A stretch of DNA of 64,000 nt from Clostridia bacterium (lineage in GTDB: Bacteria > Bacillota > Clostridia > Christensenellales > Aristaeellaceae), in contig JAFXCE010000037.1 in the NCBI GenBank assembly GCA_017521565.1, positions 31,615-95,614 on the forward strand. Direction: 5' to 3'. The translations under genes were made by a program, and so were the position numbers. Below the pieces are notes generated by a model, which was not told the origin of the DNA, did not search any database, and saw nothing but the letters and a program-made list of their open reading frames with translations. Shown here piece after piece: positions 7,157-15,261 of the stretch (positions are counted from its first letter, which is position 1; each line of letters opens with the position of its first letter).

Positions 7157-9148
7157 TCAATCTTCGAGCTTGGTGAAAGCGTATTCCTGACCGTAGGTCT
7201 CCACATACGCCGTGCGCATCACCTGATCGCTCATCGGCTTGTCGCTGCTGTTGGTCGGCTGGGAGGCGATCAGGTCGACCGTCTCGATGCCGCCGAGCAC
7301 GAGGCCGAAGGCCGCGTAGTCGCCGTCGAGGTAAGTGCTGTCGGCATGCATGATGAAGAACTGGCTGCCGGCAGAATCCATCGCGCTGGAACGCGCCATG
7401 GACAGGACGCCGCGGGTATGGGACAGCGCATTCTCCACGCCGTTATTCTTAAACTCACCCTTGATGGCATAGCCCGGACCGCCGGTGCCGTCGCCGTTCG
7501 GGTCGCCGCCCTGAATCATGAAGCCCGGAATCACGCGGTGGAAGGTCAGGCCGTCATAGAAGCCCGCGTTCGCCAGCGCAGCGAAGTTGCCCACGCTCTC
7601 CGGGGTCACGTCCGGATAGAGCTCGCCATAGATCACAGCGCCGTCGTTCATGACGATGGTGAAGGTCGGCAGCTTGTCGCCCGCCTGAACAGCGGTCACC
7701 TGCGCGGTGTTATCTACAGCCAGCGCATCCTCCGCATCCATACCGGTCGTCGCAGAAACATGCACATAGCCCTTGAAGCTCGTGCCCGGCACGGCAACGA
7801 AGGCATACTCCTCGCCGTCCACACCGATCCTGCCCAGTACGTCGAGGGAGGTACCGACCGCCAGCTTCGCAACAGCGTCGCCCGCCGGCATATCGGTCAG
7901 ATCGGTATCAGCAGTCACCACCGCATAGGCGACGGTCGCCTCCACCACCTCGGCCACGTAGATGTGATACAGCGGGCTCAGGTCATTGATGACCACGCCG
8001 GCCTTCTCGATCATCGCGTCGATATAGGCGGAATACGCGTCGTTCTTCTTGTTGGTGAAGGCTTCCTCGGTCTCGATCTCCTTGCGGGTCTCAAAGTCCG
8101 CCGCGCCGGAGACGAAGTCATCCGCATAGCGCAGGATGAAGTAGCCGTAATCGGTCACGATCACATCGGTCACATCGCCGATGTTCTCAAGCGCCATCGC
8201 GCCGTTCTTAAATTCATCGCCGTACATCGCGCTGTTTGCCGCGATCGGATAGCCGATTTCCATCTCCTCGGCGGTGGAGCTGTCCTCGTTGTAAGCGATC
8301 ATCGCCTCGGTGAAGTCCATGCCGCCATTGATCTTGGCAAGCACAGCCTGCGCCTTGGCATAGCCGCTCAGCTCAGCAGGATCCGCATCGGCAGCAGCCT
8401 CGGCCGGGGTTGCCTCGGCCGGGGTTGCCTCGCCCTCCTCCAGCGCGATAAAGATGCAGTGCATGCGGCGGACGCCCTCCGGGATGTAGAGAATCTCCGC
8501 ATCGCCGAGATAATCGTTGATGAAGGTGTCCACGTCGGAGTAGGTTTCCTTCTGCGCGGAGATCTTCGCGTCATACGCCGCCTTGACCTCCTCGTCGGTG
8601 ATGGTCACGCCCTCCGTGCCCAGCGCATACAGATGCTCCAGCACGCCGGCGAGCTTCGCGCTCTCATACAGGGCGCTGGCGGTATAGCCGGCAGCGGTCA
8701 GCTCCTGATCGATGATCGCGTCCATCTCCGCTTCGGCCACGCCGTAGCTGGCCAGATACTCCTGATAGTACGCACGCATATCGGCCAGCGCCTTTTCGGC
8801 CTGCGCCTTGTATGCCGCGTCCATCTCCTCCGTCACGACGAAGCCGGTATCCGCAGCGTGGCGCTGCGCGACGTTCGTGCTCATCTGCATCTGCACGGTT
8901 TCCGTCGCAACAGACGCCTGGAACTCGACGTCATACTCGTCCATCTGGTAGCCGTACTGCGCATAGTACTGAAGATACGCCTGCAGGTTATTGTCAAACG
9001 TGTCCCTTACATCGGACATCATGACCGTCACCTCGCCGTCATAGGCAGTCGCCAGCACGACGTCAGCATCCTCGGCAACAGCCGCGCAGACCGTGCTCAT
9101 CATGAGCATCAGCGCGAGCAGTGCAGCCAGCAGCTTTTTCATGTTCAT
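7157..9148 (-). CDS. Secreted foldase: SurA/PrsA-like parvulin part fused to a cyclophilin
   Basis: The protein has 663 residues from the start MNMKKLLAALLALMLM, chosen because a GGAGGG site lies 11 bases upstream. A longer ORF to 9220 lacks one. After a Sec signal peptide (cleavage likely near AVA-ED, no lipobox) come a SurA_N-like helical chaperone part (about 30-240), a parvulin-like segment (about 240-370, around MHCIFIALEEGE, then YGYFILRYAD), an SH3-like stretch (about 430-490, ending GYVHVS), and a complete C-terminal cyclophilin domain (about 510-660) with FHRVIPGFMIQGGDPNGDGTGG and SQFFIMHADSTYLDG. It would catalyse proline isomerisation and assist folding outside the membrane. Usual PrsA proteins lack the cyclophilin part. 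The parvulin domain is divergent and may be only a chaperone. Confidence 0.85.
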   Translation of the reverse strand: MNMKKLLAALLALMLMMSTVCAAVAEDADVVLATAYDGEVTVMMSDVRDTFDNNLQAYLQYYAQYGYQMDEYDVEFQASVATETVQMQMSTNVAQRHAADTGFVVTEEMDAAYKAQAEKALADMRAYYQEYLASYGVAEAEMDAIIDQELTAAGYTASALYESAKLAGVLEHLYALGTEGVTITDEEVKAAYDAKISAQKETYSDVDTFINDYLGDAEILYIPEGVRRMHCIFIALEEGEATPAEATPAEAAADADPAELSGYAKAQAVLAKINGGMDFTEAMIAYNEDSSTAEEMEIGYPIAANSAMYGDEFKNGAMALENIGDVTDVIVTDYGYFILRYADDFVSGAADFETRKEIETEEAFTNKKNDAYSAYIDAMIEKAGVVINDLSPLYHIYVAEVVEATVAYAVVTADTDLTDMPAGDAVAKLAVGTSLDVLGRIGVDGEEYAFVAVPGTSFKGYVHVSATTGMDAEDALAVDNTAQVTAVQAGDKLPTFTIVMNDGAVIYGELYPDVTPESVGNFAALANAGFYDGLTFHRVIPGFMIQGGDPNGDGTGGPGYAIKGEFKNNGVENALSHTRGVLSMARSSAMDSAGSQFFIMHADSTYLDGDYAAFGLVLGGIETVDLIASQPTNSSDKPMSDQVMRTAYVETYGQEYAFTKLED

Positions 9149-9191
9149 AGGTCGTATTCCCTCCATTTTTGCTGTATAAGCCATGGCAACC

Positions 9192-9220
9192 ATTATACCC
9201 GTCATGCGGAAAAAACGCAA
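9192..9220 (-). promoter_or_regulatory. Promoter of the foldase gene
   Basis: Minus-strand TTGCGT (9215-9220), 17-base spacer, TATAAT (9192-9197). Transcription would start near 9185, just upstream of the chosen ATG, which excludes the longer ORF start at 9220. Confidence 0.8.
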
Positions 9221-9282
9221 TGATTTCGAGAAATTGCCATGGATGATTCAATGGTCATTCACATTCCCGTCACATTTGGCGC

Positions 9283-10461
9283 TCACAGCTCTTCAATGAA
9301 TTCCCGGATGCGCTTCAGCGCTTCGGTGAGGTTTTCAAGGCTCGTCGCATACGAGCAGCGGATATGCCCCTCGCCCGAGCCGCCAAAGGCCGTACCCGGC
9401 ACGCAGGCAACCTGCTTGCTTTCAAGCAGGCGCGTGCAGAACGCTTCGCTCGTCAATCCGGTTTTCCGGATGGACGGGAAGACATAGAACGCGCCGCGCG
9501 GCTCGAAGCATTCAAGGCCCATGTCGTTGAGGTTCTCCACCATCAGCCTGCGGCGGCGGTCGTAGGATCGCACCATCATGCGCACATCCTCAAAGCCCGT
9601 CTCAAACGCGCGGCCCAGCGCGCGGTCCGCCGCGATCTGGCCCTGAATCGATGCGCAGAGCATCGTGTACTGGTGAATCTTGAACATCGGCGCGAGGAGC
9701 TCCTTCGGCGCACAGGCATAGCCCACGCGCCAGCCGGTCATCGCAAACGCCTTCGAGAAACCGTTCAGGGTGATCGTCCGCTCCCACATGCCCGGGATCG
9801 ACGCAAACGCCGTATGCTCATGCCCGCTGTAGACCAGTTCGGAGTAGATTTCGTCGGAAATGACGACGATATCCGTCTCCTCGAGCACCTGCGCAATGTC
9901 CATCAACTGCTGCTTGTCCATCACGCCGCCGGTCGGGTTGTTGGGATAGGGCAGAATCAGCGCTTTGGTTCTCTCCGTGATCGCCTCGCGCAGCGCCTCG
10001 GGCGTCAGCGCAAAGCAGTCCTCCGCGCGCGTTTTCACGGGCACAGCCGTGCCGCCGGCAAAGGTAACCGTCGGCGCATAGGAAACATAGCTCGGCTCGG
10101 GAATGAGCACCTCGTCTCCGGGGCAGACCAGCGCGCGCATCGCCAGATCGATGCCCTCGCTCGCGCCAACCGTGACAAGGATCTCGTTTTTCGGATTATA
10201 GGCCACACGGTAGCGCATGCGCAGATACGCCGAGATCTTCTCCCTCAGACTCTCAAGGCCCCAGTTGGAGGTATACTGCGTCTGTCCGTCCTCGATGGAC
10301 TGAATCGCCGCATCGCGGATGGACCAGGGCGTCACAAAATCCGGCTCGCCCACACCGAGAGAAATGGCGTCAGGCATCTGCCGCACGATGTCAAAGAACT
10401 TGCGGATGCCGCTGGGCGGAACACTCGCCACGCGGCTGTTGATCACACGGTCATACTGCAT
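9283..10461 (-). CDS. alaT: Class I/II PLP aminotransferase, AlaT/PatA-like
   Basis: A fold-type I aminotransferase of 392 residues. The PLP-binding lysine lies in NGFSKAFAMTGWRVGY. The PLP-pocket motif LPYPNNPTGGVM and the Asp/Tyr motif VVISDEIYSELVY are present. Length and layout match the aspartate/alanine aminotransferase subgroup Igamma. The ATG overlaps the stop of the upstream Lrp-type gene by one base (TGATG), so the two are translationally coupled. In Bacillus subtilis the same pair is yugH-yugG, renamed alaT-alaR, where the product is an alanine transaminase controlled by its Lrp partner. The precise amino acid substrate cannot be read from the sequence, so the symbol rests on synteny and family. 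Confidence 0.85.
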   Translation of the reverse strand: MQYDRVINSRVASVPPSGIRKFFDIVRQMPDAISLGVGEPDFVTPWSIRDAAIQSIEDGQTQYTSNWGLESLREKISAYLRMRYRVAYNPKNEILVTVGASEGIDLAMRALVCPGDEVLIPEPSYVSYAPTVTFAGGTAVPVKTRAEDCFALTPEALREAITERTKALILPYPNNPTGGVMDKQQLMDIAQVLEETDIVVISDEIYSELVYSGHEHTAFASIPGMWERTITLNGFSKAFAMTGWRVGYACAPKELLAPMFKIHQYTMLCASIQGQIAADRALGRAFETGFEDVRMMVRSYDRRRRLMVENLNDMGLECFEPRGAFYVFPSIRKTGLTSEAFCTRLLESKQVACVPGTAFGGSGEGHIRCSYATSLENLTEALKRIREFIEEL

Positions 10462-10961
10462 CAGGGCATCACCGCCTGTCTCCTGTCACCCTTGCCGCCG
10501 TCAAAGATCATGCCGCCATACTTGTAGGTCTTGAGCATGAAATGCGTGCTCGTGCCGGTCACACCCTCGATGGTCGAAAGGCGGCTGTGCACAAAGGAGG
10601 CCAGCTCCTTGAGCGTGCGCGCCTCGCACAGGACCATCAGATCGTATCCGCCGCTCATCAGGTAGACAGACTTGACCTCGTCATACTGCACGATGCGCTG
10701 CGCGATCGCGTCAAAGCCCTTCTCCCTCTGCGGCACGACGTTCACCTCGATGACCGCCTGCACAAACTCGCGCTCCGTGCGCTCCCAGTTAATCAGCGTC
10801 TGATAGCCCACCAGCACGCCTGCGCGGCGCAGGCCCTCCAGCGCGGCATTCACCTGCGCTTCGTCCGTGCCGGTCATCACTGCCATCTCGCGCGGGGTCA
10901 CGCGTGCATCCTCGCACAGGATTTCGAGAATATGCATATCCAGTGTAGAAAACATTGCCAT
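10461..10961 (-). CDS. alaR: Lrp/AsnC-family regulator, AlaR-like
   Basis: This 166-residue regulator has an N-terminal winged HTH (LDMHILEILCEDARVTPREMAVMTG, then DEAQVNAALEGLRRAGVL) and a C-terminal RAM/AsnC ligand-binding domain (about 75-150, with VYLMSGGYDLMVLCEART). Such proteins form dimers and octamers and sense small molecules, usually amino acids. It starts at ATG 10961 with AAGGAGAAATC upstream, and a second in-frame ATG lies two codons later. Its stop is fused to the aminotransferase start, so it most likely controls that gene and itself in response to alanine or a related amino acid. Confidence 0.9.
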   Translation of the reverse strand: MAMFSTLDMHILEILCEDARVTPREMAVMTGTDEAQVNAALEGLRRAGVLVGYQTLINWERTEREFVQAVIEVNVVPQREKGFDAIAQRIVQYDEVKSVYLMSGGYDLMVLCEARTLKELASFVHSRLSTIEGVTGTSTHFMLKTYKYGGMIFDGGKGDRRQAVMP

Positions 10962-11005
10962 CTTGATTTCTCCTTATCGTCAGAATTTTCCATCGGATTC
11001 TATAT

Positions 11006-11929
11006 TCAGAACACGGGCTTAGGGTCAAAGCCAGCGTTGGTCAGCGGATCCTCCTCGCGCTTGGCCCGGGCAAACGCTTCGATGTGCGCAGCCATCTGCC
11101 GCACAGCGGGCGCGATCATCTGCGGATTCTGCATCGCAATGCCGAACTCGCGATACTCCATCGGCTCAATGGGATACACGTCCACATCGCCATGTGCGCG
11201 CGTAAGCAGCAGGCCGGGCAGAATGCATATGCCAAAGCCGCTCTCCACCATCGCAATGGTAGAAAGGTCGTCCACCACCCGGCAGCTCGCGCGGACGTTG
11301 AAGCGATACTTCGCCAGAAACGCCTGAATATCCGCATCGGTGGAGTCGTCCTGCACGACAAACGTCTGTGTGCGCATCTCCTCCGGCGTAATATAGTCCG
11401 GCGCCGCCGTCTTGAATCCCTTGGGCACGACGCCCATCAGCCGGTCGCGATAGAGCGGGTGAACGTGCAGCTCACGCGTGGATTTCGTCGACAGGAAGCC
11501 AAGATCGACCACGCCAGTCTTGATCCAGTTGATCACGTCCGCATAGGTGCCCTGATTGATCTCAATCTCCACCCCCGGATACAGTTTTTTATATGACGTC
11601 ACGATCTGCGGCAGCCATGTCATGCACACGGAGTTAAACGCGCCGATCTTGACCGTACCCCTCTGCACGCCCTTGAGCTCGTCCACCGTCTGGGAGAGCG
11701 CCTCGTCGGCGTTGAGCACCTGCAGAATCACGGGATAGAGCGCCTCGCCGCTGCGCGTGAGCGATACGCCGCCCTTTCCGCGCACAAACAGCGCAAAGCC
11801 GCACGCCTCCTCCATGGAACTGACCGCATGGCTGATCGCGCTGGGCGTCAGATGGAGCACCTGCGCCGCGCGCGCAAAGCTGCCCTGTTCAATGACTGTA
11901 TGAAAAATCCGGTATTCCAGCAGCGTCAT
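11006..11929 (-). CDS. LysR-family transcriptional regulator
   Basis: The 307-residue protein has an N-terminal LysR HTH (LEYRIFHTVIEQGSFARAAQVL, then LTPSAISHAVSSME) and a periplasmic-binding-like effector domain (about 90-295). The start MTLLEY at 11929 is chosen because GGAGGTG lies six bases upstream. The GTG-initiated extension to 11947 would place that site inside the gene. Its promoter faces the queT promoter across about 30 bases, so a regulator bound there could touch both, but queT already has its own riboswitch. Target and effector are unknown. Confidence 0.9.
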   Translation of the reverse strand: MTLLEYRIFHTVIEQGSFARAAQVLHLTPSAISHAVSSMEEACGFALFVRGKGGVSLTRSGEALYPVILQVLNADEALSQTVDELKGVQRGTVKIGAFNSVCMTWLPQIVTSYKKLYPGVEIEINQGTYADVINWIKTGVVDLGFLSTKSTRELHVHPLYRDRLMGVVPKGFKTAAPDYITPEEMRTQTFVVQDDSTDADIQAFLAKYRFNVRASCRVVDDLSTIAMVESGFGICILPGLLLTRAHGDVDVYPIEPMEYREFGIAMQNPQMIAPAVRQMAAHIEAFARAKREEDPLTNAGFDPKPVF

Positions 11930-12009
11930 GCGCAGCACCTCCTTCACTTGTCAATCTTTCATCAATTTCATTCATCTTTTATCTTCTGAGATGAATCTTT
12001 TTCCCTATC

Positions 12010-12038
12010 AATGTACACCACATTCACCTATTCGTCAA
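12010..12038 (-). promoter_or_regulatory. Promoter of the LysR gene
   Basis: Minus-strand TTGACG (12033-12038), 17-base spacer, TACATT (12010-12015). The following leader holds repeated GATGAA/GATTCATC motifs, possible sites for autoregulation. Confidence 0.7.
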
Positions 12039-12065
12039 TCCGGAATTTTCCTTGGCGGGAGGGGA

Positions 12066-12094
12066 TTGTACCGCGCGCCGTTTTCTGCTATAAT
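12066..12094 (+). promoter_or_regulatory. Promoter of queT
   Basis: TTGTAC (12066-12071), 17-base spacer, TATAAT (12089-12094) with an extended TG at 12086. It starts the transcript carrying the preQ1-type leader. Confidence 0.8.
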
Positions 12095-12102
12095 CCCTAC
12101 TG

Positions 12103-12215
12103 CACAATTGCATGGACTGTTCGAAACCATCCAGTCCTTAAACAAAACTATGGGCCGAAGACAGACACGCTGTGTCTATCTTCATGCGGCCTTGCGCCGT
12201 TTTTTTATTGGGCGC
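12103..12215 (+). ncRNA. preQ1-type riboswitch leader of queT
   Basis: GGACTG (12114-12119) pairs with CAGTCC (12132-12137). In the loop, CCAT (12127-12130) can pair with ATGG (12150-12153) across the A-rich linker TTAAACAAAACT, forming an H-type pseudoknot as in preQ1 aptamers. A second long hairpin follows (GAAGA/TCTTC with AGACAC/GTGTCT), then GCGGC-CTTGC-GCCGT and a seven-T run near 12200 that could be the expression platform. QueT genes are classic preQ1 riboswitch targets. The class (I or III) cannot be settled by eye; the accessory hairpin favours III. Confidence 0.7.
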
Positions 12216-12245
12216 AAAGCCGTGCTATCCTGGAAGGAGACAACA

Positions 12246-12722
12246 ATGAACCGCAACAAATCTCTCGCCCGTGGCGCGATGATCGCCGCCATCTACGCAG
12301 CGATCACCCTGGTGCTCGCGCCCATCAGCTACGGCGAGGTGCAGATTCGCCTTTCCGAAGCGCTGACGCTGCTGCCTGTCCTGCTGCCCGAGGCCGTTCC
12401 TGCGCTGGCGGTAGGCTGCCTGCTTGCAAACGTTCTGGGCGGCTGCACGATTCTGGACATCGTCCTTGGCACACTCGCCACGCTGCTGTCCGCGATCTGT
12501 ACGCGCCGCCTGCGCCATCATATATTGCCCGCCTCGGCGATGCCCGTTCTGTTTAACGGCGTGATCGTCGGCGCCGTGGTGCATCTTGCCTATGCGCCCG
12601 CCATCCCGCTCGTCCTGTGCATGGTCTTTGTCGCCGCGGGCGAAGCCGTCAGCTGCATGCTTCTGGGACCGATGCTCCTTCGTGTCCTCGGCAGGCTGCC
12701 GCACGAGCTGTTTGAATCCTGA
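12246..12722 (+). CDS. queT: QueT-type queuosine precursor transporter
   Basis: QueT (COG4708) is the substrate-binding S component of an ECF-type importer for queuosine precursors. This 158-residue protein begins MNRNKSLARGAMIAAIYAA and has about five to six hydrophobic segments, with the family motif GEVQIRLSEALTLLPVL near residue 36 and a conserved central ANVLGG. GGAAGGAGA precedes the ATG. In-frame upstream sequence to 11928 is leader RNA, not coding. It is controlled by its own promoter and preQ1-type leader. The shared energising module (EcfA/T) is not in this window. Confidence 0.9.
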   Translation: MNRNKSLARGAMIAAIYAAITLVLAPISYGEVQIRLSEALTLLPVLLPEAVPALAVGCLLANVLGGCTILDIVLGTLATLLSAICTRRLRHHILPASAMPVLFNGVIVGAVVHLAYAPAIPLVLCMVFVAAGEAVSCMLLGPMLLRVLGRLPHELFES

Positions 12723-12741
12723 TTTCCGGCCACAAATGCAA

Positions 12742-12770
12742 TTGACATTTCCTCCTTTATGCGGTACTCT
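12742..12770 (+). promoter_or_regulatory. Promoter of the RpiB/LacAB-type gene
   Basis: Perfect TTGACA (12742-12747), 17-base spacer, TACTCT (12765-12770), 42 bases before the ATG. Confidence 0.7.
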
Positions 12771-12812
12771 AGTCATATCAAGTTCATGTATACAAGCAAG
12801 GAGGATACCCCT

Positions 12813-13454
12813 ATGCGCATTGCTTTGATCAACGAAAACAGCCAGGCCGCCAAGAACGAGCTCATTCTCGCCTCCCTGAAGAAGGTCGTCGAGCCCATGG
12901 GCCATGTGGTCGATAACTACGGCATGTACACCGCGCAGGACGAAGCTCAGCTGACCTACGTGCAGATCGGCATCCTGGGCGCGATTCTGCTGAACTCCGG
13001 CGCAGCAGACTATGTCATCACCGGCTGCGGCACCGGCGAGGGCGCGATGCTGGCGATGAACAGCTTCCCCAACGTCATCTGCGGCCATGTGGAAGATCCG
13101 GTTGACGCCTACACCTTCGCCCATGTCAACGACGGCAACGCCATCTCCCTGCCCTTTGCCAAGGGCTTCGGCTGGGGCGGTGAACTGAACCTCGAGTACA
13201 TCTTCGAGAAGCTCTTCGGCTTTGGCCATGGCTTGGGCTATCCGCGCGAGCGCGTCGTGCCGGAGCAGCGCAACAAGAAGATCCTTGACGCCGTGCGCGC
13301 CAAGACGATCCGCCCGCTGCTCGAGTGCCTGGAGGCCATCGAGGACCGCGAGCTGGTTCGCGGCGCCGTCGCCGGCGAGAAGTTCCAGGAGCTCTTCTTC
13401 GCCAACGCGAAGGACGAGGCCATCATCGCCTACGTCAAGAGCCTGCTGGCGTAA
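12813..13454 (+). CDS. RpiB/LacAB-family isomerase, DhuI-like
   Basis: The 213-residue protein has an RpiB/LacA/LacB fold: MRIALINENSQAAKN at the N-terminus, GCGTGEGAMLAMNSFP corresponding to the substrate loop, and a long C-terminal extension (EYIFEKL to YVKSLLA). RpiB and LacB are nearer 150 residues, so this belongs to the longer subgroup. As I recall it, streptococcal DhuI in this subgroup isomerises 4-deoxy-5-hexosulose uronate from unsaturated uronates. The uxa, kdgF and eda genes 34 kb away fit that role. The ATG is preceded by AAGGAGGAT. It stands alone between its own promoter and terminator. The sugar-phosphate alternative remains open. Confidence 0.75.
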   Translation: MRIALINENSQAAKNELILASLKKVVEPMGHVVDNYGMYTAQDEAQLTYVQIGILGAILLNSGAADYVITGCGTGEGAMLAMNSFPNVICGHVEDPVDAYTFAHVNDGNAISLPFAKGFGWGGELNLEYIFEKLFGFGHGLGYPRERVVPEQRNKKILDAVRAKTIRPLLECLEAIEDRELVRGAVAGEKFQELFFANAKDEAIIAYVKSLLA

Positions 13455-13469
13455 TTCCCTGATACAACA

Positions 13470-13498
13470 AAACGGGTGGAGTGATCCGCCCGTTTTTT
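13470..13498 (+). terminator. Terminator after the RpiB/LacAB-type gene
   Basis: ACGGGTGGA pairs with TCCGCCCGT (one G-U) around GTGA, followed by six Ts. Confidence 0.85.
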
Positions 13499-13576
13499 GT
13501 TATGTAAATCGATTTGAGAAGCATCGACCTCGTCCGCAAACATGCAGGATTACCGTACTCTGCCGGTTTATTGGGC

Positions 13577-14560
13577 TTACAGCGCCGCTTCAAACGCTTC
13601 AAAGAACGCCGGGCAGCTCCAGCCGCCGCAGCCGCAGAGCATATCGCCCGAGACGCCCAGCTGCAGCCGCAGCCCGTTTTCAAGCGTCACCGTCAGGTAT
13701 TGTCCACGCGCAGACGCGTCTGCGCTGGCGAGAACTGCTTCATCCAACAGCACAGCAATCACTTCATTCGCCTTCTCGCCCGTGATTGTGCCCACGCCGG
13801 ACAGTTCCGCCTTCCTCACCTTGCCGCGCACGTCAAACGTATCCTCCAGGCTGCCTCCCGCCGGGCCCTTGCCCGCGTAGCTCACGCGCTGGAACAGGCG
13901 CATATCATTGTCCACCTCGGCAGCCACGACTGTCGATTCTGACAGCCCCTTGATGCTGTAGATGACCGCGCCCTTCTGAGCAACATTGGAAAGGCCCCTG
14001 TTCATCTCCTCGCGCGAGGCGAGCGACGGCTGATCGCTGAACAGCGCCACATCGCCCAGCGAATCATCCAGCAGCGGATTCTCGATATCCTTTGGCGTTT
14101 CCAGCATCCGGTACACGCCGCCGCCCACAGCGATCAGCGGCATATCCCCGCTGCCCGCAGCAAAGAGCGACTCCTCCGGCGCAGCCATGCGCATGCGCGC
14201 GCCGTCGCCAAGGTCCGCGACCATGACGGCATCTCCTGCAAACGCCGCGCCGCCGCCCGCCGCAATCGCGCTGATCGCCACCGGCTGCGCGGTTTCCTCC
14301 GTGCCGCGCTTCATGATCATAACCGCGCCCTCGTCCGGCATATCCGGCACATCTGTGCGCATTCCCGCCGCGCCCACGCATACGAGCGCCAGCGCCGCAC
14401 AGCAGACCGCCGGCACAAGGCGCATTTTTCTTTTCTTCGGCGCAGCGCCTTCCATAGCCGCGCGCCGGACTGCCAGGCGCATGCGCTCATCGGCATGCAG
14501 CCCGCCCAGCATTTCATCTGCAATCGGCCCCAGATAATCGAGCGATTTCCAATCAGACAC
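13577..14560 (-). CDS. Putative membrane anti-sigma factor
   Basis: A 327-residue protein with a cytoplasmic N-terminus (about 1-50, with SLDYLGPIADEMLGGLHADERMR and a basic KKRKMR), one transmembrane segment (LVPAVCCAALALVCVGAAG), and an external part with no recognised domain. That layout, plus an 8-base overlap with the upstream ECF sigma gene, marks it as the cognate anti-sigma. The signal it senses outside the cell is unknown. The C-terminus has a Cys/Gly/Trp cluster (MLCGCGGWSCPAFFEAF) that may bind metal or form disulfides. Confidence 0.75.
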   Translation of the reverse strand: MSDWKSLDYLGPIADEMLGGLHADERMRLAVRRAAMEGAAPKKRKMRLVPAVCCAALALVCVGAAGMRTDVPDMPDEGAVMIMKRGTEETAQPVAISAIAAGGGAAFAGDAVMVADLGDGARMRMAAPEESLFAAGSGDMPLIAVGGGVYRMLETPKDIENPLLDDSLGDVALFSDQPSLASREEMNRGLSNVAQKGAVIYSIKGLSESTVVAAEVDNDMRLFQRVSYAGKGPAGGSLEDTFDVRGKVRKAELSGVGTITGEKANEVIAVLLDEAVLASADASARGQYLTVTLENGLRLQLGVSGDMLCGCGGWSCPAFFEAFEAAL

Positions 14561-15083
14561 CTGTTGCTTCCTCCTTTAACAGGACTTCCAGTTTTTTCCT
14601 TGCCCTTGAAAGGCGGCTTGAGATCGTCCCTTCCGGAAGATCCAGCATTTGTGCGATTTCAGAAATTCCCAATCCCTGATAATAATGCAGCAGCACTGCC
14701 TCGCGGAAAACCGCCGGCAGCTTATGAACGGCGCGCATCAGCTCCGCCTTCTCCTCGCGCTGCTCGATCGTCTCGTCCTGCGCGGGGATGAGTTCCAGCG
14801 TCGGCGCGCCGAGTACAACGCGCTTCAGCCATGCGCTGCGCCAAAGATCGCGGCAGCTGTTCACCGTCACGCGCAGCAGCCATGCCTTCTCCCGCCCCGG
14901 CTCAATCGTATGACCGTGCGTATAGAGCTTGACGAACACCTCCTGGCAGACGTCTTCAGCCTTATGCCTGTCCGCCAGGTAAAAATACGCCATCCGCAGC
15001 ACATCGTCCGCGTATTGCGCATACAGCTGCTCAAACTGCGCCGCATAATCTTTTGTAGCCACTTGTACTGTCCCCTGTTTCAT
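14553..15083 (-). CDS. ECF RNA polymerase sigma factor
   Basis: A 176-residue ECF sigma factor with region 2 (LYAQYADDVLRMAYFYLADRHKAEDVCQEVFVKLY split over residues 20-55) and region 4 (LHYYQGLGISEIAQMLDLPEGTISSRLSRARKKLE near 130-165). It is followed by its probable anti-sigma with overlapping ends. The upstream ribosome binding site is weak (AGAGGCAGG), and an alternative GTG a few codons in has GGGGACAG before it. A TATAAT lies about 85 bases upstream, and TGAAACC further in could be an ECF-type -35 for autoregulation, though I give that low weight. Confidence 0.9.
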   Translation of the reverse strand: MKQGTVQVATKDYAAQFEQLYAQYADDVLRMAYFYLADRHKAEDVCQEVFVKLYTHGHTIEPGREKAWLLRVTVNSCRDLWRSAWLKRVVLGAPTLELIPAQDETIEQREEKAELMRAVHKLPAVFREAVLLHYYQGLGISEIAQMLDLPEGTISSRLSRARKKLEVLLKEEATGV

Positions 15084-15202
15084 GTCCTGCCTCTTACCAT
15101 ATTCAACGAATCAACCCTCCGGTTTCATCCGCGAAAATCAAAATTTCTGCAAAATTATTATATCGGATTCCTCCTGTGCGCGCAAGGGATGCCGCCGCTC
15201 AG

Positions 15203-15242
15203 GAAAAATTGGCAGGCGGCGGGATACGCATCCCGCCGCCTG
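15203..15242 (-). terminator. Terminator of the xpaC-to-TPM operon
   Basis: Perfect 13-bp stem CAGGCGGCGGGAT / ATCCCGCCGCCTG with a GCGT loop (15213-15242), followed on the minus strand by CCAATTTTT. It separates the operon from the ECF sigma gene. Confidence 0.9.
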
Positions 15243-15261
15243 TATATGGCCCATTCTCCAA

